This document shows positions 1 to 7,220 of a stretch of 49,792 bases of DNA, one piece after another. Under the pieces are notes generated by a model. It did not search any database. It saw only the letters and a list, made by a program, of their open reading frames with translations, and had not been told where the DNA came from. Position 1 is the first letter of the stretch. Every line of letters begins with the position of its first letter. Where the stretch lies: assembly GCA_017303455.1 (NCBI GenBank), contig JAFLBM010000029.1, positions 1 through 49,792 of the forward strand, given 5' to 3'. This DNA comes from Chitinophagales bacterium (GTDB lineage: Bacteria; Bacteroidota; Bacteroidia; Chitinophagales; Chitinophagaceae). Made by a program: the position numbers and the translations under genes.

Positions 1-1
1 T

Positions 2-352
2 GAGCTGAACCTGATCACCAATAAAATATCTGCCAAAGGTGGTTTGAGAAAGAATCATGCGGAGGCGATGAATATGCAACCCAACCTTCTTGCTGATCTT
101 GATTTGGCAGATATCAGTGTGAAAGCCGTGGCATCTGCCAACACGGTAGCTGACCCGCTTACGTCAGCCCATATGCGCAACTTGATGGAATGTATCCGCA
201 GCCGTAAACAACTGAATGCTCCCGTAGAAGCCGGGTATGCACATTCCGTTGCCAGCATTATGACCAATGCCGCAGTAAGAACCGGCTCCAAAGCAACTTT
301 TGATGAAGCCAAACAGGAAGTGATGGCGGGAGGGAAAGTTTTTAAATACTGA
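2..352 (+). CDS. Gfo/Idh/MocA-family oxidoreductase, C-terminal fragment
   Basis: The reading frame is open from the first bases of the window and ends at 352, so only the last ~116 residues are present. The tail HMRNLMECIRSRKQ, then a segment with 'NAPVEAGYAHSVASI' and an ending 'GGKVFKY', is the usual C-terminus of NAD(P)-dependent Gfo/Idh/MocA dehydrogenases of Bacteroidota, where the helix after the beta-sheet domain closes the substrate pocket. The Rossmann domain and substrate residues lie outside the window, so the sugar substrate cannot be inferred. The stop is 2 bp from the stop of the convergent DUF4268 gene. The family call rests on the tail only. Confidence 0.7.
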   Translation, partial: ELNLITNKISAKGGLRKNHAEAMNMQPNLLADLDLADISVKAVASANTVADPLTSAHMRNLMECIRSRKQLNAPVEAGYAHSVASIMTNAAVRTGSKATFDEAKQEVMAGGKVFKY

Positions 353-354
353 TC

Positions 355-807
355 CTATTCAAACTGTTCTTTCACCATCATCCAGAATTCATCGAGAGCC
401 ATGATGCGGGGTTTAAGAAAAGAAATGATGGAGGGCCAGTCTGCCTCCTTAAAAATATTAACTGCAGTTAAGCTTGTACTGATGCGGCTGATACGATTTC
501 CATCTTCATCTGTTGTATGTAACTGCCATTCCCAGGTTTCTCCGGTTATTTGTTCCAGGATGGTTCGTAACTGACTTAACTGTTCAAAATAATGCTGCTG
601 TAAAGCAGTATCCGTATGCTTCAGTTCGATAGCAATGGATGCGTTTTGTTGCCCGGCATCCATCCGGAAATAAATATGTTTGATCCCGGTCTTATAATTC
701 AGCCAGTTGACCGTATCTCCCTCCGCTCCTTTCACCGGCCGCATATATTGCCCGAAACTGGTCCAGAATCTTTTTCTTATTAAGGATGCCTCCTGCCTGC
801 TGTACAT
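355..807 (-). CDS. DUF4268 domain protein
   Basis: A 150-residue soluble protein with no signal peptide. The N-terminal 'SRQEASLIRKRFWTSFGQYM', the central 'NWLNYKTGIKHIYFRMDA' and the C-terminal 'WPSIISFLKPRIMALDEFW' match the compact DUF4268 family, which is usual at this length in Bacteroidota. The fold resembles nuclease-associated domains found at the end of some restriction-related proteins, but no catalytic motif is visible here and its biochemical role is unknown. It converges on the preceding oxidoreductase with 2 bp between stops. No restriction or methylase gene is nearby, so a defence role is not supported by context. Confidence 0.75.
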   Translation of the reverse strand: MYSRQEASLIRKRFWTSFGQYMRPVKGAEGDTVNWLNYKTGIKHIYFRMDAGQQNASIAIELKHTDTALQQHYFEQLSQLRTILEQITGETWEWQLHTTDEDGNRISRISTSLTAVNIFKEADWPSIISFLKPRIMALDEFWMMVKEQFE

Positions 808-840
808 GACTGCAAAATAAAGCAGCCCGGTATTCTTTGC

Positions 841-1365
841 TTATTTTTTATAGAAGATCGTTGCCGGGCCGGGGCCATTCTTTATTTCGAGCACTTTGGT
901 ACCGTTAGCAACCACAGCCGGTTTTAACTCATAGGTATTACTTTTCAGCTCGGTTGTTTTTTCACTCTGCGACAGGCTCCCGCAGTTATAGAATTTATTC
1001 TTTACCCTGTTGGGGATGGTGGTAATACGTTTGGTCGCCGCATCGTATTGCAGGGTGCCGTAACTGATATTAAAGATATTGATCCGGCAACTGCCGATCA
1101 TCCGGGAACCGGCGACAAAATATTCTTCATAGGTCCCGTCTGCCTTAAAGTGAAAACGTACAGACAATTCAAAAGAGTTACCCAGGAACGTATTAGTGGG
1201 TTTATCCCAGATCTCTGTCATGGAAGCAGTGCCGTACTGCCATTCTCCCACCAGTTCTTTGGGGATCGTATTCCCATCATTGCTGATGTTCTTAAAGGAA
1301 ACCCAGGTAAATATCAGGGCCAGGAGTACAAAGGGCCTGGCAGCCCTGGTCAATTTATTTTTCAT
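841..1365 (-). CDS. Exported lipocalin-like hypothetical protein
   Basis: The start at 1365 is preferred because it gives a positively charged n-region followed by a hydrophobic stretch (residues ~11-22, PFVLLALIFTWVSF). The frame extends upstream to 1461, but that part is not signal-like. The mature part of this 174-residue protein reads like a small lipocalin-type beta-barrel domain: 'LVGEWQYGTASM', then alternating strands with 'FKADGTYEEYFV' and 'YDAATKRITTIP'. Such proteins are common, uncharacterised envelope proteins in Bacteroidota. There is no lipobox. Ligand and role are unknown. Confidence 0.6.
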   Translation of the reverse strand: MKNKLTRAARPFVLLALIFTWVSFKNISNDGNTIPKELVGEWQYGTASMTEIWDKPTNTFLGNSFELSVRFHFKADGTYEEYFVAGSRMIGSCRINIFNISYGTLQYDAATKRITTIPNRVKNKFYNCGSLSQSEKTTELKSNTYELKPAVVANGTKVLEIKNGPGPATIFYKK

Positions 1366-1523
1366 GATAAGGTTATGAGGTATAAAAATAGAACCGGGGT
1401 TATTGCCGCAGAAAGGAAGCCTGCATGAACTGTTATATCCGCAGATGAACCGGTTTACCATTTTTATAAACGGCTTCCTGTTCCGGGAATGTCTGGGTAA
1501 CTTGTAATCATAAAACCTGCGTT

Positions 1524-1976
1524 ATGACAAAGACTATCGCATTTTTTTTATTGATCTCTTTTTATAGTCTCGTTTCTTCCTGCCACCGGCAGCAGGAAAA
1601 CCAGTCAGCAAAAGCAAAAGAGGCCATAACAAAAGCTGAGAAGGATTTTGAAACAATGGCTGCCGAAAAAGGAATTGCCGAAGCCTTTTGGTTCTTTGCT
1701 GATTCCAACGCTGTCATTAAAAGAGGCAATGACAGCCTGGTTAGGGGTAAAGAAGCCATCCGGAATTTTTATGCCGCTGCTTTTTTTAAAACAGCCTCGG
1801 TAAAATGGTCGCCTGATTTTGTCGATGCCAGTGAAGATGGCTCTATGGGATATACCTATGGCCAATATCTCTGGCAATCCAAGGACAGCAGCGGGAAAAT
1901 TAATGAGGCACATGGCGTTTTTCATACGGTCTGGAAGAAACAAGATGACGGCAGTTGGAAATATGTGTGGGATTAA
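1524..1976 (+). CDS. DUF4440 / SnoaL-like lipoprotein
   Basis: 150 residues. A signal peptide ends in the lipobox LVSSC (Cys20), so the protein is probably lipid-anchored. The rest is an NTF2-like fold of the DUF4440 type: the helix 'AITKAEKDFETMAAEKG', a strand region 'SNAVIKRGNDSLVRGKEAI', and C-terminal strands 'GYTYGQYLWQ' and 'VFHTVWKKQDDGSWKYVWD'. This ending is typical of DUF4440 proteins. These small cone-shaped domains bind small molecules or act as ketosteroid-isomerase-like enzymes; no conserved catalytic pair can be assigned here. Start codon ATG; it heads a run of three plus-strand genes. Confidence 0.7.
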   Translation: MTKTIAFFLLISFYSLVSSCHRQQENQSAKAKEAITKAEKDFETMAAEKGIAEAFWFFADSNAVIKRGNDSLVRGKEAIRNFYAAAFFKTASVKWSPDFVDASEDGSMGYTYGQYLWQSKDSSGKINEAHGVFHTVWKKQDDGSWKYVWD

Positions 1977-2040
1977 ATTAAAAGGCAGTTTAACTTTTTA
2001 GCAATGGCCGGGAAAGTATATTTGAGCAATACTTTCTTTA

Positions 2041-2685
2041 TTGCACCCCGGAAAAAATACTAAATGGATATTACTGCCCGCCCTGGGCATTGGCCTGTAT
2101 GTATTGCTGTATATCATCGCCACATTTCTATACCCGGGTGGTTCAGATATAAACAGGGCAGCGGCAGGATTCAGCTGGCAACACAATTACTGGTGTGAAC
2201 TGATGGCTGACTATGCACAGAACGGGCAGGTCAATACAGCGAGGCCGGTTGCCATCACCGCCATGTTCCTGTTAGGGATCAGCCTCACACTATTCTGGTA
2301 TTTCGCTTCTTTTCTTTTTCGTTCCCGTTCTCCCGGTCGTATACTAATCCGGTATGCAGGCATCCTCTCCATGCTGACGATGGTGTTCCTTTTATTTGCA
2401 GAACATGACCCTGTGATCAATACAGCAGGGGCCCTGGGAATGACAGCATTGATAACCGTCACTATTGGTTTGTACAAAAAGAGAAATTATACATTGGCAG
2501 CAATGGGGATACTCTGTGTGTTACTAAGTGCTTTGAATAATTATATCTATTTCACCAACGAGTTGTACTATTTACCGGTGATCCAAAAGATCAGCTTTGC
2601 TGTTTTTCTTTTCTGGTTCATAAGGGTTAGTTTTTACCTGTATCGCCGGCAGCAGGAATCGCTTCTTCAACCGACGAAGCCATAA
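2041..2685 (+). CDS. Integral membrane protein, DUF998-like
   Basis: A 214-residue polytopic protein with about six hydrophobic segments (~9-29, 66-88, 99-118, 126-142, 148-164, 178-199). The layout and the 'NYWCELM' box after the first extracytoplasmic loop resemble DUF998 membrane proteins, whose function is unknown. An in-frame stop at 2023-2025 limits the upstream extension, and TTG at 2041 is the only plausible start, so this gene probably uses a TTG start. It follows the DUF4440 lipoprotein by 64 bp. Family assignment is tentative; that it is membrane-embedded is firm. Confidence 0.6.
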   Translation: MHPGKNTKWILLPALGIGLYVLLYIIATFLYPGGSDINRAAAGFSWQHNYWCELMADYAQNGQVNTARPVAITAMFLLGISLTLFWYFASFLFRSRSPGRILIRYAGILSMLTMVFLLFAEHDPVINTAGALGMTALITVTIGLYKKRNYTLAAMGILCVLLSALNNYIYFTNELYYLPVIQKISFAVFLFWFIRVSFYLYRRQQESLLQPTKP

Positions 2686-2795
2686 CGGTTTCTATTTGTT
2701 TTGCTGCAATCCATTCGGCAAAAATCCCAGTTCGGCTATTTCCCTGTTTCCTTCTTTAAATCCCGGTTATAACTTCCCTGTACAAAATTGTTGTT

Positions 2796-3227
2796 ATGAA
2801 AAAAGTAGCTGTTAAAAGAATGATGCAGGTGCCTGCAGAAGCAGCCTGGAAAGTGATCAGTCGTATCACCGGCCTGGAAGAGTATCATCCCGGGATATAC
2901 AATAGTATACTGACCAATGATGAAGTGGCCATGCGTACAACAGTAACCAATAACGGGAATACGTATACAGAAACCATCCTCCGGCTCGACAGCAGGGCTA
3001 TGGAATTATTGTACGATATACAGGATCCGTCACCGCTTCCTTATTCCAACTTCACCGGTTTTATAAAAATCGTACCTGTCAATATGATCAGTTGCGAAAT
3101 AAGATGGGCAGCGGTATTCAGGCCCGGCACACCAAACGAAGATGAAGCTGTGCAGTTGATCGAAAAAGATATCCACTCCTGTATTGACGGGCTTGAAAAA
3201 TATTGCCGGGTGGTACAGGCGAATTAA
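2796..3227 (+). CDS. SRPBCC family protein
   Basis: 143 residues, cytoplasmic. The opening 'VKRMMQVPAEAAWKVIS' and the strand pattern 'TETILRLDSRAMELLYDI' ... 'YSNFTGFIKIVPV' ... 'SCEIRWAAVF', closed by a long C-terminal helix, are the START/Bet v1-like SRPBCC (polyketide cyclase/dehydrase 2) fold. These form a deep hydrophobic pocket for lipids or aromatic ligands. No ligand can be named. A perfect 13-bp inverted repeat follows the stop directly and separates it from the convergent thioredoxin-like gene. Confidence 0.75.
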   Translation: MKKVAVKRMMQVPAEAAWKVISRITGLEEYHPGIYNSILTNDEVAMRTTVTNNGNTYTETILRLDSRAMELLYDIQDPSPLPYSNFTGFIKIVPVNMISCEIRWAAVFRPGTPNEDEAVQLIEKDIHSCIDGLEKYCRVVQAN

Positions 3228-3262
3228 AAAGGGGAATGATTTATTTAAGATCATTCCCCTTT
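3228..3262. terminator. Bidirectional intrinsic terminator
   Basis: A 13-bp perfect stem (3228-3240 with 3250-3262) with a 9-nt AT-rich loop lies between the convergent stops at 3227 and 3267. The minus-strand transcript gains a longer U tract (TTTTTAATT) than the plus-strand one. Confidence 0.85.
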
Positions 3263-3266
3263 CGGC

Positions 3267-4151
3267 TCAGCCTTTAGCCAGTTTCGCCTTGTATAACACG
3301 TTCAGTATTTCTTTTACCAATTGTGGTTCTTTATTCAGCTCTAATGCTTTTTCTAATGTAACAACAGCATTCTGATGATCGTCATTCTCGTAATATCCTT
3401 CACCCAGGCTTGATAAAACATTTGCAGACTCGGGGTATAGTATTGCATTCACCTGGAATATCTTCAGCGCTTCTGCTTTCTTTCCCTGCTCCAGCAATAC
3501 ATAGCCCAAGCTGTTTAATTCTCTTTCCCCGGCTACCAGGTATTTCAATTGCAAAGCCAATCCCCGCAGGCTGGTATTCTTATCCAGCAAACTACCCTCC
3601 TGCAGCCAGTTCTTCACCAGTGTAAAACTCCTGTAATTGGGGCTATATGACTGTTCAGCCAGAATTGCTGCCAGGTCATTCTCCAAAGAGGAGACCGGGA
3701 ACTCATTGATACGATTGATCTCCGCTCCATTTTTATAAATAATAAAAACCGGTACCCTGAATATGCCCTTCCCGGTTTCCTCATGCTGCGGACTTTGTTT
3801 GTATAAGGAATCACTGCCGGTAGCAATAAGGCTGATCTTTGATGCCGGTACTGCTAACTGATCCATGATCTTAAGGAATTTTGGCACTTCCCTCCTGCTG
3901 TCGCCGCACCAGGTGCCAAAGAATATTTCGATACGAATGTCTTTCAGTTGCTGTTGGGTTATTTTACTGATCACAACAGGAGAAGGATCATAGGAAGCGT
4001 AAATACTATCAAACCATTTATTATAAGGCGGTTTTTGAAGATCGGATTGTTGCACAGCCCCGTATACTATTTCAGGTTTATTCACACTGGCTTGCGCAAG
4101 AGCCATAATTGTGCTGACAATAGCACAAAGGCTCAATACTAATTTTTGCAT
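3267..4151 (-). CDS. Exported thioredoxin-like protein with C-terminal TPR region
   Basis: The start at 4151 gives the signal peptide MQKLVLSLCAIVSTIMALAQA; 294 residues in total. Residues ~60-180 form a thioredoxin-like domain containing 'FFGTWCGDSRREVPKF'. The canonical CxxC is CGDS here (Cys82 only), so it cannot form the usual dithiol pair; this WCGDS variant recurs in Bacteroidota thioredoxin-like proteins. Residues ~205-290 form a helical TPR-like region ('GYVLLEQGKKAEALKIFQ', 'NVLSSLGEGYYENDDHQNAV'). It probably acts in the periplasm as a protein-binding or monothiol factor. The electron donor is unknown. Confidence 0.72.
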   Translation of the reverse strand: MQKLVLSLCAIVSTIMALAQASVNKPEIVYGAVQQSDLQKPPYNKWFDSIYASYDPSPVVISKITQQQLKDIRIEIFFGTWCGDSRREVPKFLKIMDQLAVPASKISLIATGSDSLYKQSPQHEETGKGIFRVPVFIIYKNGAEINRINEFPVSSLENDLAAILAEQSYSPNYRSFTLVKNWLQEGSLLDKNTSLRGLALQLKYLVAGERELNSLGYVLLEQGKKAEALKIFQVNAILYPESANVLSSLGEGYYENDDHQNAVVTLEKALELNKEPQLVKEILNVLYKAKLAKG

Positions 4152-4230
4152 ATTAATTAATGATAAAGAGTAAAAAATAGGATGAATGCAGAACGACACC
4201 TGTCATACTGTGGCATGACACCCCGCTGCA

Positions 4231-4593
4231 TTATATAAAGATTGAGGGGAAAACTGTACCAGACGGAGGCCGGTCAATGGAGCCGGTAACAGCATTTTTC
4301 CACCTGTTTACATCAGTAGTAATATAATTTGCTGCCATTGTAATCCTCCATTCCTTTTCAGTAACAAGGCTTGCAAAACTGTACATATCATCAATATGAA
4401 GATGCTGATGACCGGCCGGCTGTTGTGTTGATTGGTCCAGCCCTGTTTTTTCAGCGAGGATCTTTTCGCAATCGCATTGCTTGCCGCTGCCGGAGAAATA
4501 ATTGGTTAATCTGCATTCTGCATAGCTGACCTGTTTTGCGAATTGCATCACAATAAATGCAGCCAGTAATATATAAGCAGCTTTTTTTTGCAC
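4231..4593 (-). CDS. Small exported Cys/His-containing hypothetical protein
   Basis: A GTG at 4593 gives a 120-residue protein beginning VQKKAAYILLAAFIVMQF, a clean signal or anchor segment. The frame reaches 4677 but the extra residues are not signal-like. The mature part has three cysteines in 'AECRLTNYF...KQCDCEKI' and a histidine cluster 'GHQHLHIDD'. The layout recalls small periplasmic metal-associated proteins seen in Chitinophagaceae, but I cannot name a family. It diverges from the AraC-type gene with 123 bp between starts, so the two may share control. Confidence 0.5.
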   Translation of the reverse strand: MQKKAAYILLAAFIVMQFAKQVSYAECRLTNYFSGSGKQCDCEKILAEKTGLDQSTQQPAGHQHLHIDDMYSFASLVTEKEWRITMAANYITTDVNRWKNAVTGSIDRPPSGTVFPSIFI

Positions 4594-4716
4594 CTTGGTT
4601 CCGGTAAACTGCCTGTTGAGGCAGCCATTGACTTTACCTGACCGGGACAGTAAAAAAAGGGTTGCATGAATCCCCAACAGCGGCTTCCGGGTAATTACTT
4701 TAATTTAGCATCTTAT

Positions 4717-5100
4717 ATGCAGCAAACAGAAACTGTTACCGTATCGGTACGCAAAAGAGAGATTGTAAAAGAATATATTGCCGAACTGGACAATCATATT
4801 CAGCAATTAAAAGAAGGAAAGGTGGACAGAGCCTTTGAAATAAGGGATTTTGCTGAACTCATGCATATTCACCCGGTGCACCTGAGCAATACCATTAAGG
4901 AAGTAACAGGGCAGTCCAGTTGCAGTTTTTATGAAGAAAGGCTGCTCAATATCTCGAAGGAATTATTACTGACCACTAACCTTTCTATAGCACAGATAGC
5001 CCGGCAGCTTACCTACGATCCTTCCAATTTCACAAAATTCTTTAAACAATACGCCGGTACCACCCCCAAAAAATTCCGCGACCAGTACAAAGAGCTCTAA
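4717..5100 (+). CDS. AraC-family transcriptional regulator, DNA-binding domain only
   Basis: The start at 4717 (ATG) gives 127 residues; the frame extends to 4666 but begins there with low-complexity sequence. Two helix-turn-helix units are visible: the first around 'FEIRDFAELMHIHPVHLSNTIKEVTG', the second around 'LSIAQIARQLTYDPSNFTKFFKQYAGTTPKKFR', the classic AraC C-terminal signature. There is no sensor or cupin domain, only a ~35-residue N-terminal helix, so effector binding must be minimal or come from a partner. The next gene, a short-chain dehydrogenase 93 bp downstream, has paired direct repeats in front of it and is the likely target. Confidence 0.85.
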   Translation: MQQTETVTVSVRKREIVKEYIAELDNHIQQLKEGKVDRAFEIRDFAELMHIHPVHLSNTIKEVTGQSSCSFYEERLLNISKELLLTTNLSIAQIARQLTYDPSNFTKFFKQYAGTTPKKFRDQYKEL

Positions 5101-5111
5101 AATCTGAAACA

Positions 5112-5140
5112 GTCACCATTTTTCCTGTACCTGTCACCAT
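5112..5140. promoter_or_regulatory. Paired direct repeats, candidate AraC-type operator
   Basis: The octamer GTCACCAT occurs at 5112-5119 and again at 5133-5140, a 21-bp period (two helical turns). Each copy is followed by CCTGT after a short gap. This spacing suits an AraC-type dimer bound to one DNA face. The pair sits between the regulator and the SDR gene, just upstream of a weak -7-like CAGCTTTG (5162-5169). Confidence 0.55.
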
Positions 5141-5193
5141 ACCTGTTTGCCGCTTGACCTGCAGCTTTGCATTCAACTAATTAAAACATTTAT

Positions 5194-5958
5194 ATGTCAT
5201 CAACAACAAAGATCGCCGTCGTAACCGGCGGCAGCCGCGGACTGGGAAAAGATATGGCCATCAGTATTGCCCGCAAAGGCCTTGACGTGATCCTTACATA
5301 CCGTACCCATGAAGCCGAAGCAGCAGCAACCGTACAGCAAATCGAACAACTGGGTCAAAAAGCAAAAGCCATTCAATTAGATATGGCTGATTTCTCATCT
5401 CTTGATCAATTTGTGCAGCAACTGAAAAACGCTTTACAACAAGGCTGGCAAAAAGAAAGTTTCGATTTCCTCATAAATAACGCAGGTATGGGGGCCACCG
5501 TTCCTTTTGAACAGGTGACGGAAGACTTATTCACTAATTTCCTGAACGTACATTTTAAGAGTGTGTATTTCCTGACGCAGAAATGTGTCCCGATGCTGAA
5601 CAGCGGAGGCCGTATCATCAATATCTCCACCGGAACCACCCGTTTCAGTAACCCCGGTTATTCCGTCTATGCTTCCATGAAAGGCGCTGTGGAGGTTTTT
5701 ACCAAATACCTGGCAAAAGAGCTGGGGGCAAAAGGCATAGGAGCCAATATTGTAGCACCCGGACCGGTGGAAACAGATTTCAATAATGCTGCTATCCGCA
5801 ATAATCCCCAATTAAAGGGAATCCTGAGCACACTTTCCCCGCTGGGCCGTGTGGGTAATGCAGATGATATCGGCTCCGTGGTAGCTTTTCTTTGTACAGA
5901 CGATGCCAAATGGATCAACGGGCAACGGATAGAAGTGAGCGGCGGGATCAACGGGTAA
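5194..5958 (+). CDS. Short-chain dehydrogenase/reductase (classical SDR)
   Basis: 254 residues, the normal length of a classical SDR. The nucleotide-binding motif TGGSRGLG is at 11-18, NNAG at 95-98, the catalytic Ser around 145 (INISTG) and Tyr159-x3-Lys163 in 'YASMK'. The C-terminus 'NGQRIEVSGGING' is standard. An Arg in the cofactor loop and the basic residue after the glycine motif suggest NADP(H), by analogy with FabG-like enzymes. Substrate unknown. The preceding AraC-type gene and the direct repeats suggest inducible expression, perhaps for reduction of a reactive carbonyl or xenobiotic. Confidence 0.9.
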   Translation: MSSTTKIAVVTGGSRGLGKDMAISIARKGLDVILTYRTHEAEAAATVQQIEQLGQKAKAIQLDMADFSSLDQFVQQLKNALQQGWQKESFDFLINNAGMGATVPFEQVTEDLFTNFLNVHFKSVYFLTQKCVPMLNSGGRIINISTGTTRFSNPGYSVYASMKGAVEVFTKYLAKELGAKGIGANIVAPGPVETDFNNAAIRNNPQLKGILSTLSPLGRVGNADDIGSVVAFLCTDDAKWINGQRIEVSGGING

Positions 5959-6022
5959 GTAAGGGGTTTTTCAGAAAATATACCTGTTGAAATTATCCTG
6001 TAGCAGACACACATAAGTTCTG

Positions 6023-6030
6023 TACATTTG
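6023..6030 (+). promoter_or_regulatory. -7 promoter element TAnnTTTG for the RRM gene
   Basis: TACATTTG is an exact match to the Bacteroidota sigma-ABfr -7 consensus and lies 17 bp before the ATG at 6048. No TTG -33 box is seen at the expected distance. The implied leader is only about 10 nt. Confidence 0.5.
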
Positions 6031-6047
6031 TGAAAAGAACCAACTAC

Positions 6048-6452
6048 ATGAAAATTTTTGTTGCGGGCCTGCCATATGATCTGGACGATGCTGAACTGGA
6101 AGAGTTTTTTGAAAAATTCGGAACTGTTGCTTCTGCCAAAGTTTCTATTGACAGGGAAACAGGTAAGAGCCGTGGGTTTGGATTTGTGGAAATGCCCAAC
6201 GATACGGAAGCCAAAGAAGCCATTGAAGGTCTGAACGACATTTCACTGGGCCGTAAAACACTGGTGGTAAAACAAGCCGAAGAAAAGCAAGGTGGCGGCG
6301 GTGGTGGATTTAACAACCGCGGCGGTGGAGGTGGCGGCGGTTACCGTGGTGGGTCAGGCGGTGGCGGCGGCTATAACAGAGGAGGTGGTGGCGGTGGCTA
6401 CAACAAAGGTGGCAGCAGCGGTGGTTATGACCGTGACAGGAACCGTTATTAA
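6048..6452 (+). CDS. RNA-binding protein with one RRM and a glycine-rich tail
   Basis: The start at 6048 gives 134 residues. A single RRM covers residues 1-76: RNP2 is 'KIFVAGLP' (2-8) and RNP1 is 'KSRGFGFVEM' (40-49), both with the aromatic residues that stack on RNA bases. From residue ~81 the protein is almost entirely Gly with scattered Arg, Tyr, Asn and Ser, like RGG or cold-induced glycine-rich RNA-binding proteins of plants and cyanobacteria. Such RRM proteins are widespread in Bacteroidota and are thought to act as global RNA regulators in a lineage poor in Hfq. The tail is encoded by GGT/GGC runs that could change length in frame. Confidence 0.92.
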   Translation: MKIFVAGLPYDLDDAELEEFFEKFGTVASAKVSIDRETGKSRGFGFVEMPNDTEAKEAIEGLNDISLGRKTLVVKQAEEKQGGGGGGFNNRGGGGGGGYRGGSGGGGGYNRGGGGGGYNKGGSSGGYDRDRNRY

Positions 6453-6477
6453 AAAAATGAAATTATTTCTATACAAC

Positions 6478-6499
6478 CCCTCTTGCGAGGGGTTTTTTA
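6478..6499 (+). terminator. Intrinsic terminator after the RRM gene
   Basis: The stem CCCCTC/GAGGGG (6478-6483 with 6488-6493) has a TTGC loop and is followed by six T residues. Confidence 0.9.
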
Positions 6500-6575
6500 T
6501 TTTCAAATCTCTTTTTTCTGCTGACATAGGGCTGTCACTGCTGCATAGTTTCTTTGAATTCTAAAACAAAAAACT

Positions 6576-7073
6576 ATGTCACAGATCCAACAGCTTTTAA
6601 AAGAAATGGAAAGAGAAGCACAAACCACCCGCAAAATGCTGGAAAGAGTTCCCAATGATCAATATGATTGGAAACCACATGAAAAAAGTATGAGCATCCG
6701 TCAACTGGCCACCCATATTGCTGAATTACCTTCCTGGGTGAGTATGGTGCTGACAACGGAAGAACTGGATTTTGCCAACAACCCGTATGAGCCGAAAAAA
6801 ATAGACAATACAACAGCTTTGCTGGGTTATTTTGAAGAAAGCCTGTCGGATGGCAAAAAACATTTAGCCAATGCAAAGGACGAAGACCTGCTGCCCGACT
6901 GGACCTTGCGTAACGGGGAGCAAGTGTATAGCAAAGAACCCAAAGCCGATGTGATCAGGATGAGTTATTGCCAGATCGTACACCACCGGGCACAGTTGGG
7001 AGTTTACCTGCGGCTGCTGAATATACCCATACCCGGCAGTTATGGCCCCAGTGCTGATGAAAACAATTTCTAA
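6576..7073 (+). CDS. DinB/YfiT-like metal-binding protein
   Basis: 165 residues forming a four-helix bundle of the DinB superfamily. The first metal-ligand helix contains 'IRQLATHIAELPSW' (His47) and the later helix contains 'YCQIVHHRAQLGVYLRLL' (His136/His137), giving the usual three-His site for a divalent metal. 'YDWKPHEKSMSIRQLA' is the common N-terminal signature. Members include bacillithiol or mycothiol S-transferases and many enzymes of unknown substrate. Nothing nearby identifies the thiol cofactor. A single-gene transcript is likely, with terminators before and after. Confidence 0.85.
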   Translation: MSQIQQLLKEMEREAQTTRKMLERVPNDQYDWKPHEKSMSIRQLATHIAELPSWVSMVLTTEELDFANNPYEPKKIDNTTALLGYFEESLSDGKKHLANAKDEDLLPDWTLRNGEQVYSKEPKADVIRMSYCQIVHHRAQLGVYLRLLNIPIPGSYGPSADENNF

Positions 7074-7081
7074 ATCATTAT

Positions 7082-7108
7082 AGCTGCTGAAAGGCAGCTT
7101 TTCTTTTT
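7082..7108 (+). terminator. Intrinsic terminator after the DinB-like gene
   Basis: The stem AGCTGC/GCAGCT (7082-7087 with 7094-7099) has a 6-nt loop and is followed by a T-rich tract TTTTCTTTTT. Confidence 0.65.
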
Positions 7109-7220
7109 CGTAGTCATTAATATGTACACATTTTTTTCACAAGTGAAACCTGTTGCCATTGTTAAAACTACCCGAACGTTCCGTATTTAGTACTTTTAGC
7201 CCAATCAAAAGATCTCCCTT

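Noticed and set aside
355..807. DUF4268 gene as part of a restriction or defence island
   Set aside because: No methylase, nuclease or mobile gene nearby; the neighbours are ordinary metabolic and envelope genes.
6292..6564. 90-codon plus ORF overlapping the RRM glycine tail
   Set aside because: An Ala/Val-rich reading of the GGT/GGC repeats in another frame; it runs through the terminator.
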